DNA of 64,000 nt from Aquila chrysaetos chrysaetos (taxonomy: Eukaryota; Chordata; Aves; Accipitriformes; Accipitridae): positions 15,028,743 through 15,092,742 of the forward strand of contig NC_044027.1 in the NCBI RefSeq assembly GCF_900496995.4, given 5' to 3'. This document shows, in pieces, positions 19,601-64,000 of this stretch. Position numbers and translations under genes: made by a program. Numbering within the stretch: position 1 is the stretch's first letter; each line of letters opens with the position of its first letter. The notes below the pieces were generated by a model. The model made no database searches. It saw only the letters and a list, made by a program, of their open reading frames with translations, and was not told where the DNA came from.

Positions 19601-22600
19601 GGGTTCTGTGATCCCTTACCCTGCTGCGCACAGAGAAGCCTCCTGCGCTCCCCGTTCTTTCTGTTGCCTTTTGTATGGCTTTGGCTTTTGGCTGCAGCCC
19701 CGCATTATTTTTCCCATCACAATTGGGGCTCTTCAAACATTGCAACTGTAGGTCACAGGCTCAGAATTCCCTGTAACGAGAGCCTTTGGCATCTCTTCCC
19801 GCTGCCTCGTGAGTTTGCCTCCGTGGCCTGTCCCGCTCTCCAACGCCTCCTCCGGCTCCTCCAACAATCGGCTCATTGTGTGATGATGGGAGCAGCGTTT
19901 CTTCTCTGCCGTCCTTCCCGCTGCCCTCCCCAGCCGGGCCCGGGGAGCCCCCGTGCAGTGTTTGTGTAAATGCGTTTGTGAGGGGAGGGACCACGCATGG
20001 TTTTGCCCCACCAAATCCCTGCAGCTGGGATGGGAGGGAAAGACAAATGTGCGAGCCGAGGCTCAGAGCACGATGATGTAAAGCTGCCGCTGTTCTCAGT
20101 GCTTTTGGCTAAGAGTCAGCTGAGAAGAAAAGAAAACATGTGCTGGGCACGGACACGGCAGAGCAGGGTTTGTGTCCCTGAACACATGCTGGGGTGCCTG
20201 ACCCCTGCCCGGGGAGGTGGCGGTTCATTTGCGCAAGGTCATTATGGTGGGGCAGAGCGTAGGGAGAGCCAGTTCCACATCAAGCATTGCTTTGGCCCCT
20301 GAGCACATGTGACGGCCCCAATTTCATCTAGGATCGGTTGCTTAATGCTCGAAGGAAGATGTTTATTCCTGCCTGAAGCATGAAAAGCTTTGGTTTGTAC
20401 GTGGTATTCCCATAGGTCTGTCCTGGTCAGCTCATGACAGCAGTAATGCACCAGCTGAGACCCAGGTGAAGACATGTCAAGCTATTCCTCTGCCTCCTGC
20501 CTGTAGTTGCTATCAGTCCAATTAACCCAGGACTTTCCTTCAGAAACACAGGTTCTGGGAAGGCTCCAATGTGTGAAATATCCCCTCTTCCCTTTAGCTC
20601 CTTAAATTAGCCTGCCACTTCTCTGTTCACGCTCATCTGCTTGCTGGTTTCCCTGGAGCAGAGGCAAAAGGTCTTTTCCCTTTGGGGAAAGGAGCGGTCT
20701 GGGAGCTCTCACTTAATTTGAGTCCTGCGAGGCTGTTCTGGGGAGCGAGTGCTAACTGCAGGGCAAGTGGAGGCTTCTCCAGCTCAGCACAGATGGATGG
20801 TGGCAGCAGGCATCTTGTTCTTCTCACTTAGCAGAACTTGAGATGATGGGGGGCCCCCTGCGGTGCTAGGAGCTGTATTGTCTGCAAGACAGACAAATCC
20901 TTGCCTGAAGAGCTTAAAGTCTAAATGGGGAACAGCTAGCGGGGAGGGAGGGAGGGAGGGGTAGGAAGCACACAGGTGTGCCACTCCAAAGGTCAGAAGC
21001 AGCACAGGACTGAAATTCTGATTTTTCTAACTCAAATCAGTGCTCTGTCTGTCACAGCATGTGAGCTTTTGTCCTGCAAAGCTAACCAGACTTTCTTGCA
21101 CGGGATCTGCCTTTCTCCGAGGATGCTGGCGTTGCCCGATTCAGCAATGTTTGACTGCAGGCTGGAAGGGCAAACAACCTGCTCCAGCGTAACTCCTCCT
21201 AGGTGTGTTCTTGGCTTTGCCCTCTTGCTGTGATCCTTGAGCATCTCTCCTGGCAGGTGCTGCTCTGGGAGTGCAGCACAGCTTTGGGAGGACTGTAGAG
21301 CCTGTCCCTTGCTATTGCAGGCAACTACGTCATTTAATCTCCCTCCTAATCCGATCAAGCTTCATTTTGGGAGTGCTCGGGGTTTTGTTTTCCTTGCTAC
21401 TCCTTCTGGGAGGCTGTTCCAGAGCTTTGTTTTTCTGGCTGGAAACCTTTTAATGCTATTCATGGCTAGCTGATACCTTGTTCTCATGCCAGTGTTTTCC
21501 TTCAGCTTAAATGAAAAGCAGCCACAATTAAAGAGTGCTTAACTCCAGGGCCCTGGAATTGAGATAAGGGTGCTAAAACCAGGTCTTGAGATGGTCTCCC
21601 TCTCTGAACTGTTTGCATTCAGCAGTATATCAATCTTATCCCCTAATCTTTTATTTCATTGCTCTAAGCAGGAAGGCCTCCAAAGCCCTGCATACCCCCT
21701 GCTCTAGTGTCCTGCTAACTTGCATCTGTGTCTCTTCCAGAGAAGTACATGGAGTTTGACCTGAACAACCAAGGCGAGATCGGTGAGTGACTCGGGGATG
21801 CTGGTGCTGGGCTGGAAAAGCAACAGCTTGCTAAGTTGGTGTCTGCTGCTGTATCTGCTGCTTCCTGCTGCACTGATGTTGCCGAGGAGGAAAACCTGTG
21901 GGCTTTTCCCACGTCCAGCCTTGCTTGGATCTCGATTGCCAGCCAGGGGCTTCCTTGGCTCTCCAGCCCCTGCCTTTCAGCTTCCTCACCTCTATCCTCA
22001 CCTGCTTCAAGACCTAAGCTCTTCTCAGTCCTATTTTCCTCCTGAGTTTCTGCTTAGCTCCTCCACTTCTTTCTGCTTGCTCTAAATGTTTTTTTTTCTC
22101 CCTTTTTTTCCACTGAGGTCTTCTCAATCCTTAGCATTTCCAGAGCTAGGAAGTTGCAGGGCTCGGACAATCCTGGGTTTTGCCTGGCTTGAGGCAGAAG
22201 CTGTATAAAACCACGAGCGCTGCTGTGCAGAGAAGCTCTTTGCTTTGCTGGGAGGGGAGCGGAGGGAAGCGGGGGACTTGGGTGTGAGTCTGGCTCAGCT
22301 GAGCGGCCCTGGTTTGGGCCCGGAAAGCACCAGTTACGTAAAGATCCAGCCTTCTGCAGGCCTGGAGCTGACACCGAAGTGTAATCACTTGCATGCTGTG
22401 CCCTTCCAGGAGGCTGCTGCCTTATTCCCCTCCTCCACCAGTCCTCAAGCTGAAGGAAAGCCTGTGGGGAGCGGGAGGAGGCCTGACTCAGCTGCGCTGC
22501 CGTTTCCTGGAGGGAAGGGGCCGCAGCTCACAGTGGAGCAATGGAAGGAAATGGCCTGTGGCGATGGGCAGGGGCACCTGCTCCCCACAGCCTCTTTGGC

Positions 22601-24896
22601 TCTAACCCCAGCCTCGCTTCCCTCCTCCCCATCCTTGTGATTCTTGGCACCACGCTCCGAGCTAGGGAGCAGCGTCCCCGCGTGTCTGGAGCACTCGGAG
22701 GGTCGTCCCTCTTCTGCGTGCGTGGTGCTTTTATCTTGAGCTGCGCAAATGGGGAGCGATGCTCTGTACTGGGCGGTACAGCAGTAAGCTGTACTGGAAG
22801 GCTTCTCTTGGCTTTCAGCAACACCTTGGTGCTGTCAGCCCCAGAGTCTGCGGGTGAGGTGGTCTGAGGTGGGAACTCATGCCTGTGACCCTAGGGTTGT
22901 CTGTGCTCGGTGCGGTCACCTCTCGACAGCACCGATTGCCTTGCTCTTGCAGATTTGATGTCTGTCAAGAGGATGATGGAGAAGATGGGGGCTCCGAAAA
23001 CCCACCTAGAGTTGAAGAAGATGATCTCTGAGGTGACCGGAGGAGTTAGCGAGACCATCTCGTACCAGGACTTTGTCAACGTGATGCTTGGGAAACGCTC
23101 TGCTGTGCTTAAACTGTGAGTGTCCCTGGGAGGGAGTGGGGGGGAGATGCAGGACCTGAGCTGGCATGTTGCGGGAGCCGGGAAGCAGAAGTTGTTCTGC
23201 CTGGTGGAGGCGGAGCTGGGCATGTTTGCTGTTCGTGGAGGGGAGACAAGGACCCTTGTGAAGGGGGAGTTTGCAGAGAGACACGAGAGGGTGTAATAGC
23301 CCATGTCTGGGCTGAGCAGTGGTGAGCGCTCACAGCAGAGCTGCCTGCTGCGTGTTAGTAGAGGCTTCCTCCCACACGCTCAGTGTGGAGTGATTCTCCC
23401 CCTTGCCCGAGGGTGTGCAGGCACTCGGCACTGCAGGACTTCTTCCCCTCTCTTCCCTGGGGCTTCTGCTGGCTTTGGGGACACAGGCTTCCCCTGTGAA
23501 TGGTGGCAGGACTTGAGCGGTGAATGATGGTCCCGCCAACACCAGCAGTGCTGGCTCCTATTTCCCACAGAATGCTCCCTCCCTGCCTGATTTTGGAGAG
23601 ACGGGCAGTAGATGGAGAGAGGACACATGCTTGAAACAGCTGGCTTGTGCTGGGAGAGGTTTTCTGCGGTACCGGCTGCCAGCACCAGCCTCCCACGGCC
23701 CCCTCTGCCCTCTCGACAGGGCTCTGAAAGTCCTGCTGTAACAAATGGCTTCCGAACACTTGCTTGGCTCCATCTCCACCCCATTGAAGCCTGGCTTCGC
23801 CTTTCACAGTCACAGAGGCTGGCCCTGCTTTTGTGTCTGTAACCACAATGAATAGGAGCTGCTCCTCTCCATCCCCCTTGCCCCTTTCTGAAGGCAGCTT
23901 TAGAAATGGAGCCAGCAGGTTGGGAGGAAGGATCTTGCTCCCACGTCTCACATGGTCCCTCTAAGCCAGTATGTGCTTGCTGGCGATGAGTCTCTCCTCT
24001 CCCCGCTGAGTGCCCTGTGTCTGTGTGTTGGGGTGCTCCTCTTCCAAGCAGGCACAGACTTCTGACACCCCTGCTCCTCCTTTCTTTCTCCATGCAAGGA
24101 GGCCGAGCCTGCAGCCTGTCCCGTATCTTCCATCCTTCCTCCCAACTGCAACAGCTTTCACAGATGGGTCCCTTCCTTTGCTAACAGACGCCCCATTGTC
24201 TACTGGACTCTTTAGAGCAGGAGCAGAAATGTGAAACTTGTCCCAAGAGCGGTACAGTCCTTTGATCCAGCGTGGCAGCTGGCATTCCCAGCGTAGCTGC
24301 AGTGCTCGGGTTGGAAGACAGTGCTAGTGGTTGCAAAATGGTTGGGATTCTTCTAGCCAGTGCTTTGCTCCTTGTCTCTGCCCTCTTCCCTGGCTGTAAC
24401 TGCGGTTGCTTGCTTGGTGTTGGCTTCTGAACGTTCAGCTGTGTGGTTATGTACAAGGTGGGCCAGGGACAGTATTTGCTTTTACGCATCAGGACAACTT
24501 GGCGTGCAGTGTGCGCCCAGGGGATTTCGGAAGTGGCTGTCTAAATAAAACATGCTAATCCTCTGGGCTCTGAGAGGAAAACCAGCAGGGGCTTTGGGAA
24601 CCCACTGCTGGAAGCTACTGGAAAAGCAAAGCTGCCTGCCAGGCTGGCAGCAGTGCCCTCTGTTGGCTTTCCCTCCTCTGTTAACTATCGGATGCCCTTT
24701 GCATGGGGGGCATATGGTATTTTTCAGCAGATGAGATAATCCCACCCCCAATGATGGGTAACGATGCACCTGCTTTTTGTCATTGGTATTATCTGTTGTG
24801 TTTTGCAGGGTCATGATGTTTGAAGGAAAAGCCAATGAAAGCAACCCAAAACCTTCTGGTCCGCCTCCAGAGAGAGACATAGCCAGCCTCCCTTGA
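13526..24896 (+). CDS. AIF1L: Allograft inflammatory factor 1-like protein
   Basis: AIF1L (IBA2) is a small cytoplasmic EF-hand protein that binds and cross-links actin filaments; it is related to AIF1/IBA1. Five coding exons (13526-13603, 18647-18713, 21741-21782, 22953-23115, 24809-24896) join in phase to 145 residues plus TGA; human is about 150. Residues 27 to the end are nearly collinear with human AIF1[32 protein letters not shown] (EF-hand 1), [36 protein letters not shown] (EF-hand 2) and the tail [12 protein letters not shown]. The start at 13526 has G at -3 and G at +4. The first 18 residues ([11 protein letters not shown]...) do not resemble the human N-terminus, and GKAFGLLKA is absent, although RLEEINK at the splice site is conserved. 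An additional 5' exon or alternative start is possible. It stands alone between LAMC3 and NUP214. Confidence 0.92.
13619..13649 (+). repeat. C16 followed by (AC)n
   Basis: Sixteen C run straight into an alternating AC stretch, 15 bp after the AIF1L exon 1 donor. The G-rich complement can form a quadruplex and the alternating AC part can adopt Z-DNA. Confidence 0.85.
13812..13831 (+). repeat. C10 followed by (CA)5
   Basis: This is a second, shorter poly-C/(CA)n unit about 190 bp downstream of the first, in the same orientation and within AIF1L intron 1. Confidence 0.85.
18647..18713 (+). CDS. AIF1L: AIF1L exon 2
   Basis: Acceptor is tgttttag and donor is AAAG|gtgaga. It encodes [20 protein letters not shown], collinear with human [20 protein letters not shown]. 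It ends in phase 1. Confidence 0.95.
18714..21740 (+). other. AIF1L: AIF1L intron 2 (3.0 kb)
   Basis: Non-coding. It contains a short (GGGA)n purine repeat at 20941-20960. I saw no gene or recognisable mobile element. Confidence 0.7.
20941..20960 (+). repeat. (GGGA)n simple repeat
   Basis: About five GGGA units lie in AIF1L intron 2, a purine-rich microsatellite. Confidence 0.8.
21741..21782 (+). CDS. AIF1L: AIF1L exon 3 (42-nt exon, EF-hand 1)
   Basis: A short exon with acceptor cttccag and donor ATCG|gtgagt. It encodes [13 protein letters not shown], the first half of EF-hand 1. The short length looks normal for the family because human has the same segment. Confidence 0.95.
21783..22952 (+). 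other. AIF1L: AIF1L intron 3
   Basis: Non-coding, 1.17 kb, C/T-rich at 21900-22120. No feature was recognised. Confidence 0.7.
22953..23115 (+). CDS. AIF1L: AIF1L exon 4 (EF-hands)
   Basis: Acceptor is cttgcag and donor is AAACT|gtgagt. It encodes [20 protein letters not shown], then [18 protein letters not shown] and [10 protein letters not shown], collinear with human AIF1L. Confidence 0.96.
23116..24808 (+). other. AIF1L: AIF1L intron 4
   Basis: Non-coding, 1.7 kb. I saw no gene, RNA or recognisable repeat. Confidence 0.7.
24809..24896 (+). CDS. AIF1L: AIF1L exon 5, terminal coding part
   Basis: Acceptor is ttttgcag. It encodes [20 protein letters not shown] and ERDIASLP, then TGA at 24894-24896. 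Human ends [12 protein letters not shown]. Confidence 0.96.
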
Positions 24897-26142
24897 AGAG
24901 GACAGGCTGAAAAATTGGCACTGTTTGCTTTGCTGGTCTGTAACAGAGGTTACCTGTGCTTTGTTACTCTTTACTGTGGACAGTCCTAGTTTTCAACTAA
25001 CCTGCCTTAGAGGAACAGCAAGGGAAGCTGGAGACTCCCAGCTCGTGTCTTTCTGCTGCATCCCTTAGCCAACTTGATTTGTTAGACAGAAGCTGTAGCA
25101 CCAATTGTAATGTGAGACCAAAAAAAAAAAAAATATCCTGTGATCTTACTCTTTCCTCTGCCCTTCCTGCTATTCTCAGACAAGGAGCTACTTTCTTCCC
25201 AGTGTATGGATTCAGAGCTGTGCTTGTCACGACAGGTTCCTAAAGGGCCTTGCTGCCAGACATCGACCATTTCTCTGGCAAAGCCCCCGACAGCAGCTTC
25301 ATGGGTGCAAAGAAATAAGTGCCTTCTCTGCTCCGTCCTATGCTTCCTGACTTTGGACTAGTTCTTCCCCTCCTGACCTCACCAAAACACAAGTCAGGCT
25401 CCCACCTCTGTGGCCTAGTCGCATGCTAGGTGAACGTGGGAAGGTGCATGGACACCAGAGGTCTGCCTGCAGGGCCTTTAAGCTTGGAGGTGGGCATGGC
25501 TGACTGCAGGGACAGCTTCTGTCCGCTCCGTGGGTTCATCCTGCAGTCAGATCTCAGTGGGTCCAACACCAGCCACTGCAAGTGAGGATGATTACATCTA
25601 CCTTAGGGGCCCCCTTCCTGAAAAATCTCTACTTGGATCTGATCAGGAGCATAACCTCTGAACGGGTGGTTGTCTGTCCTGTCCATCGAGTGCAGAAACA
25701 AGCCTGCTGTTATGCCTTTGCAGCCCTTCGGGAAGGCCTAGAGGAAATTAAACCTTCAGGTGAAAGGAAGCTGGGTGACTAAACTGTGAGCCCTGCCAGA
25801 CCAGTTGCAGATGAAGATCTGTCCTCATGCAGCTGCTCTGTCCCTCTGATTTTTGCAGACCTCCCTGTATGTGTTTCAGCTTGGTTCCCTGGGGCTATTG
25901 GGTACATTTCCCTCATGGATAAGCCCTCAAATCTGCAAAATAAGAATGGCTGTAAGTGTGGAGTATGAGCTGGGATCCAGATGTAGCTGGGATTGTGCTA
26001 TCCACACTGGTTACTGCGGCGATTCTTGCTCCATACACATACACAATTTCTGGAATCCAGATGTTTGCTCTTTGCCCTTTCCCTACTGTTTTCTTAAATG
26101 TTCTTGGCAGCTTTTAACTTTTTTTTTTTTAAATCGTGGTTT

Positions 26143-26148
26143 AATAAA
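26143..26148 (+). terminator. AIF1L: AIF1L proximal poly(A) hexamer AATAAA
   Basis: AATAAA follows a T-run in the AIF1L 3'UTR. It is a possible proximal cleavage signal, less well supported than the one at 26329. Confidence 0.4.
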
Positions 26149-26328
26149 TAAGATTTTTAATGGAAATAAGATGATTAACTCTACTAGGCTGATTGTTCCT
26201 GCCAAAGGCTGCACTTTTAAATAAAAAAAAAATATAAAAAAAATTCTCACTACTGTTTGCATGAAAACCAAAACTGTAATGGAGAGAATTATGAGCAAAA
26301 GCAGCACCAGTCTAGTTTAAGGACTGAA

Positions 26329-26334
26329 AATAAA
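26329..26334 (+). terminator. AIF1L: AIF1L distal poly(A) signal AATAAA
   Basis: AATAAA is followed after about 15-20 bp by the GU-rich TGTGTGTCAGTG, the usual arrangement for a vertebrate cleavage site. This is the likely AIF1L transcript end. Confidence 0.65.
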
Positions 26335-26355
26335 TCTTCTGAAGCTACACTGTGT

Positions 26356-27290
26356 GTCAGTGTATTTAGTTTAGCTCCTCTGAAGCTTGGCCCATGTGAT
26401 TGGTTGCAGATTAAGTGAGCTGGTTTCCAAGTCTGTTAATATAAACCCTTAAATAGATCCTAGAGATAGGTTTGGACTGTGTTGATCTGATCTTGATCTG
26501 TAATAACTGACCAAATGCCATGGAGTTTGTGTTACGAAATGCAGAGGCCACCTCCTGAAAGCTGTCTTTTTTTTGACTTGCTGAAAGCGAGCAGGTGGCA
26601 GTGCTTGTTTTAAGGAATAACTTCTTTATCAGGAGCAGACACTTGTAATGCTTCTCTTGAAAGACTATTTTTTTTTTTTTTTTTCATCCTCTCTGCTCTT
26701 GAAGCAATCGCCTGAGGTTCTTGTCTGATGTGAGTTATCAAAATGGAGACCAGGTTTCCTGGGGGAATGACTGGGTACACTTTTTCCATGTGTTCCTCAA
26801 AAGGACAGAATTGCCCTTAGATCAGAGCCCTGTGTCTGCTTTCTGCTGCCTCTTAGCCTCTGGGAAGGCACCTGCTTTTCTAGGCTATGTGTGTTAAAGC
26901 TGTGCTTCAGTTAGAAAATAGAGGGAGCATATTACACAAGGGAAATTTGGATGTGGTTTGCCACAGTTCAGATCACTGCCCAAAGCCATCACTGCTTTTG
27001 TCTCTGTGGAAATCCTTGTCCTTCTGGTCCTGGAAAAGACAGGCACAACTTGCTAGAGCTGGAAACAGCCCTTCACAACATGTCCTTGTCCCCACAGGGC
27101 TAAGCGCTAAGGCGATGTACCTCTCTGAGTGGGGGCTGAACCCTCCCCCGAACTTGAGGCAGGAGTGAGCAAGGGAAGAAACTCAGGTCCTGTTGTGACT
27201 GAAAAAACACGTGCTGCTTTTGCGGGGCCCTGGAGCGCAATTAGGCTGTCCCCGCTCGCAGAGCTTCCATCTTTCCAGCTCAGCTGCACC
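26356..27290. other. AIF1L-NUP214 intergenic DNA
   Basis: AT-rich non-coding DNA with a T17 run at 26668-26684, rising in GC after about 27.1 kb. I saw no gene on either strand. Confidence 0.65.
26668..26684 (+). repeat. Poly-T tract, 17 bases
   Basis: A homopolymer in intergenic DNA. I saw no retroposon body next to it. Confidence 0.8.
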
Positions 27291-27585
27291 TGAACTGGGG
27301 GCGTACAGGGACCGACCCCGCGCGTCGGACCGTGCGCTCCCACTGCAGCCCACACTAAGGGAGTGGGATGTGCTTAGAGCTGCAGCAACGCCGGACTTTC
27401 GCTGTGGAAAAAAGCACCGAAGCCCCTTACCAAGAGTTTGACGACGGACAAGGCGGAGCGGCTCCCTGCCAGCCTCCACCATTGCGCAGCTGGGAGAGCT
27501 GGCTTGCTGACAGCCAGGCCCCATCCCTCCTGGCAGCCGAGGCTCAGCCCCAGCGGGGTCTGTCCCCTCAGGGCCTCCCCGGGGA

Positions 27586-27606
27586 GTGTGTGTGTGTGTG
27601 GGGGGG
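27586..27606 (+). repeat. (GT)n followed by G7
   Basis: About seven GT units run into seven G, about 350 bp upstream of the NUP214 start codon. It is the reverse complement of the C-run/(CA)n type found in AIF1L intron 1. Confidence 0.85.
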
Positions 27607-27868
27607 CACAGCCCCACGGGGCTGGATCTCCTCAGGGAGCAGAAGGGCCGGCGGGTGCGGCCTGCAGCAGCCACCGCGTCAGGCCCTACCTCAGAACATA
27701 GGGAAAAAAGGGTTTATTAAACACAGCCGCTTTGCTAAGCCTGGCCGTTTGTCCTCCCGTCCTTTAGCCCGCGGGAGCCGCGACAGACAACGGCGGGGGG
27801 GGGTCCGCTGGAGGACTCCCGGCGCCGAGGAGCATCGAGAGCTGTGGCTAGAGCGGCCGCGCCGGAAA

Positions 27869-27876
27869 CGGAAGTG
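27869..27876 (+). promoter_or_regulatory. NUP214: ETS/GABP-type site CGGAAGTG
   Basis: A consensus GGAAGTG core in CpG context just upstream of the NUP214 start, a typical position for TATA-less promoters. Recognised by motif only. Confidence 0.5.
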
Positions 27877-27958
27877 AGCGCACTGGCAGGCGCGCGGGGG
27901 TTTCCCGGCTGTGCGCAGGGCGGTGGGGACCGCGGGCCTCGGGGCTGCCGGCGCCGCC

Positions 27959-63272
<35,314 letters not shown>

Positions 63273-64000
63273 GTAAGTGAACAAAACAAGAATAGAAAAT
63301 GTGCTGTCATTTCCATCTGCTTTTGTGATCCCATCTGCTTTTCTGCCACTAGTTGTCTTTGAGTAAATTCTGTGTTAACATGAAAGGCTTCTAGGGGGTA
63401 GCAGAGACAGAAAGTATGCATGATGTGTAATCCAGAATTTTTCTTTTAGGTTTGTGGAAAACAAGTAGGGAAGCTGTTCAGACAAACAAGCAGATGCAAG
63501 AAGTGTGAAGATATATACTGTAGGGAATTCTTGGCCAAATGGTTCTTTAAAATCAAATACTCTAAATTCTTGTCACTGAATTTCTGCTTCCAACTTGGTT
63601 GGAAGTTAGAAAGCTTTAATTATTTCTCATCTGCCCTAACACTGTAAAAATTGTTAAGAATCCTATGCTCAAGAGAAACCAAGTTAAGAGGTATGTGATG
63701 GATAGCAGTTTCCTCAGCTTTGTCGTAGAAATGGCTATCTTTATGCAGCACATGCAAGATATTTTATCAAAACTTGCTATAATATATGGATAAGTTCTCA
63801 GTCATTTTTTGTGTCTAGGAGACGTGGATTTTTTCAGTCACATGGATGTAGTAAAGAAAAATAAATATGCTCAGTGGTTGGTTTGGAGATGTGGTCTGTT
63901 TTGGTAAGGAAGCAGAATTATAGAGTTCCTTTTATCAGTTTTTATCCAGGTTTGATAGACAGGGTGGGTTTCTCACAGATAAACTTGTACAAGCATCGTG
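63273..64000 (+). other. NUP214: NUP214 intron 31, 3' edge of window
   Basis: 728 bp up to the window edge. The expected next exon (human SNTSNLFGNSGAKTF) is not present. It contains a possible cryptic terminal exon at 63450-63508 and an AATAAA at 63860-63865 followed by GT-rich DNA. Confidence 0.65.
63860..63865 (+). terminator. NUP214: Intronic AATAAA with GT-rich downstream
   Basis: AATAAA is followed within 10-40 bp by GTGGTTGGTTTGG and GTGGTCTGTTTTGG, as at real cleavage sites. It could serve the alternative terminal exon at 63450. Confidence 0.35.

Larger units (their letters stand above)
24897..26355 (+). other. AIF1L: AIF1L 3'UTR
   Basis: About 1.46 kb from the stop to the distal poly(A) signal. 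It holds an A14 run at 25120-25133 and AT-rich sequence near 26115-26250. Its length rests on the hexamers, not on transcript data. Confidence 0.6.

Overview
This is nuclear DNA from a vertebrate, almost certainly a bird. It carries three plus-strand, intron-containing genes in the order LAMC3 (3' two thirds) - AIF1L (complete coding region) - NUP214 (5' end to near the C-terminus). From memory, human 9q34 has the same order, and the chicken counterpart is a microchromosome. Bird origin is inferred from compact introns, a GC-rich LAMC3/AIF1L segment, and a solo retroviral LTR of a type I remember as common in bird genomes. Genes were identified by matching translated exons to remembered human proteins and by checking that splice phases agree at every junction. 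No alignment was run.

Layout: 1-1346 is LAMC3 intron. Twenty LAMC3 exons lie between 1347 and 10865, coding about 1,073 residues: the laminin IV domain, the following LE (EGF-like) repeats and the gamma-chain coiled coil. A 3'UTR may run to about 12.73 kb. A CpG island at about 13.1-13.8 kb holds the AIF1L promoter. AIF1L has five coding exons (13526-24896, 145 aa) and a 3'UTR ending near 26.35 kb. A second CpG island at about 27.3-28.1 kb holds the NUP214 promoter. Thirty-one NUP214 exons (27959-63272, about 1,916 codons) encode the beta-propeller, the linker, the coiled-coil region and most of the FG-repeat tail. The last exons (about 150-170 residues by comparison with human) are beyond the window.

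The three proteins are not known to share a pathway: a basement-membrane laminin chain, an actin-linked EF-hand protein and a cytoplasmic-face nucleoporin. Their adjacency is ordinary conserved synteny. I found no operon, CRISPR array, defence island, RNA gene or other novel multi-gene system. The points worth a second look are local: a solo LTR with a perfect 5-bp target duplication 52 bp before NUP214 exon 7; an AIF1L first exon lacking the usual N-terminal motif; a GC-AG intron and two tandem NAGNAG acceptors at the NUP214 3' end; a possible alternative NUP214 terminal exon; a substituted nidogen-binding loop in LAMC3; and poly-C/(CA)n tracts at both CpG-island promoters.
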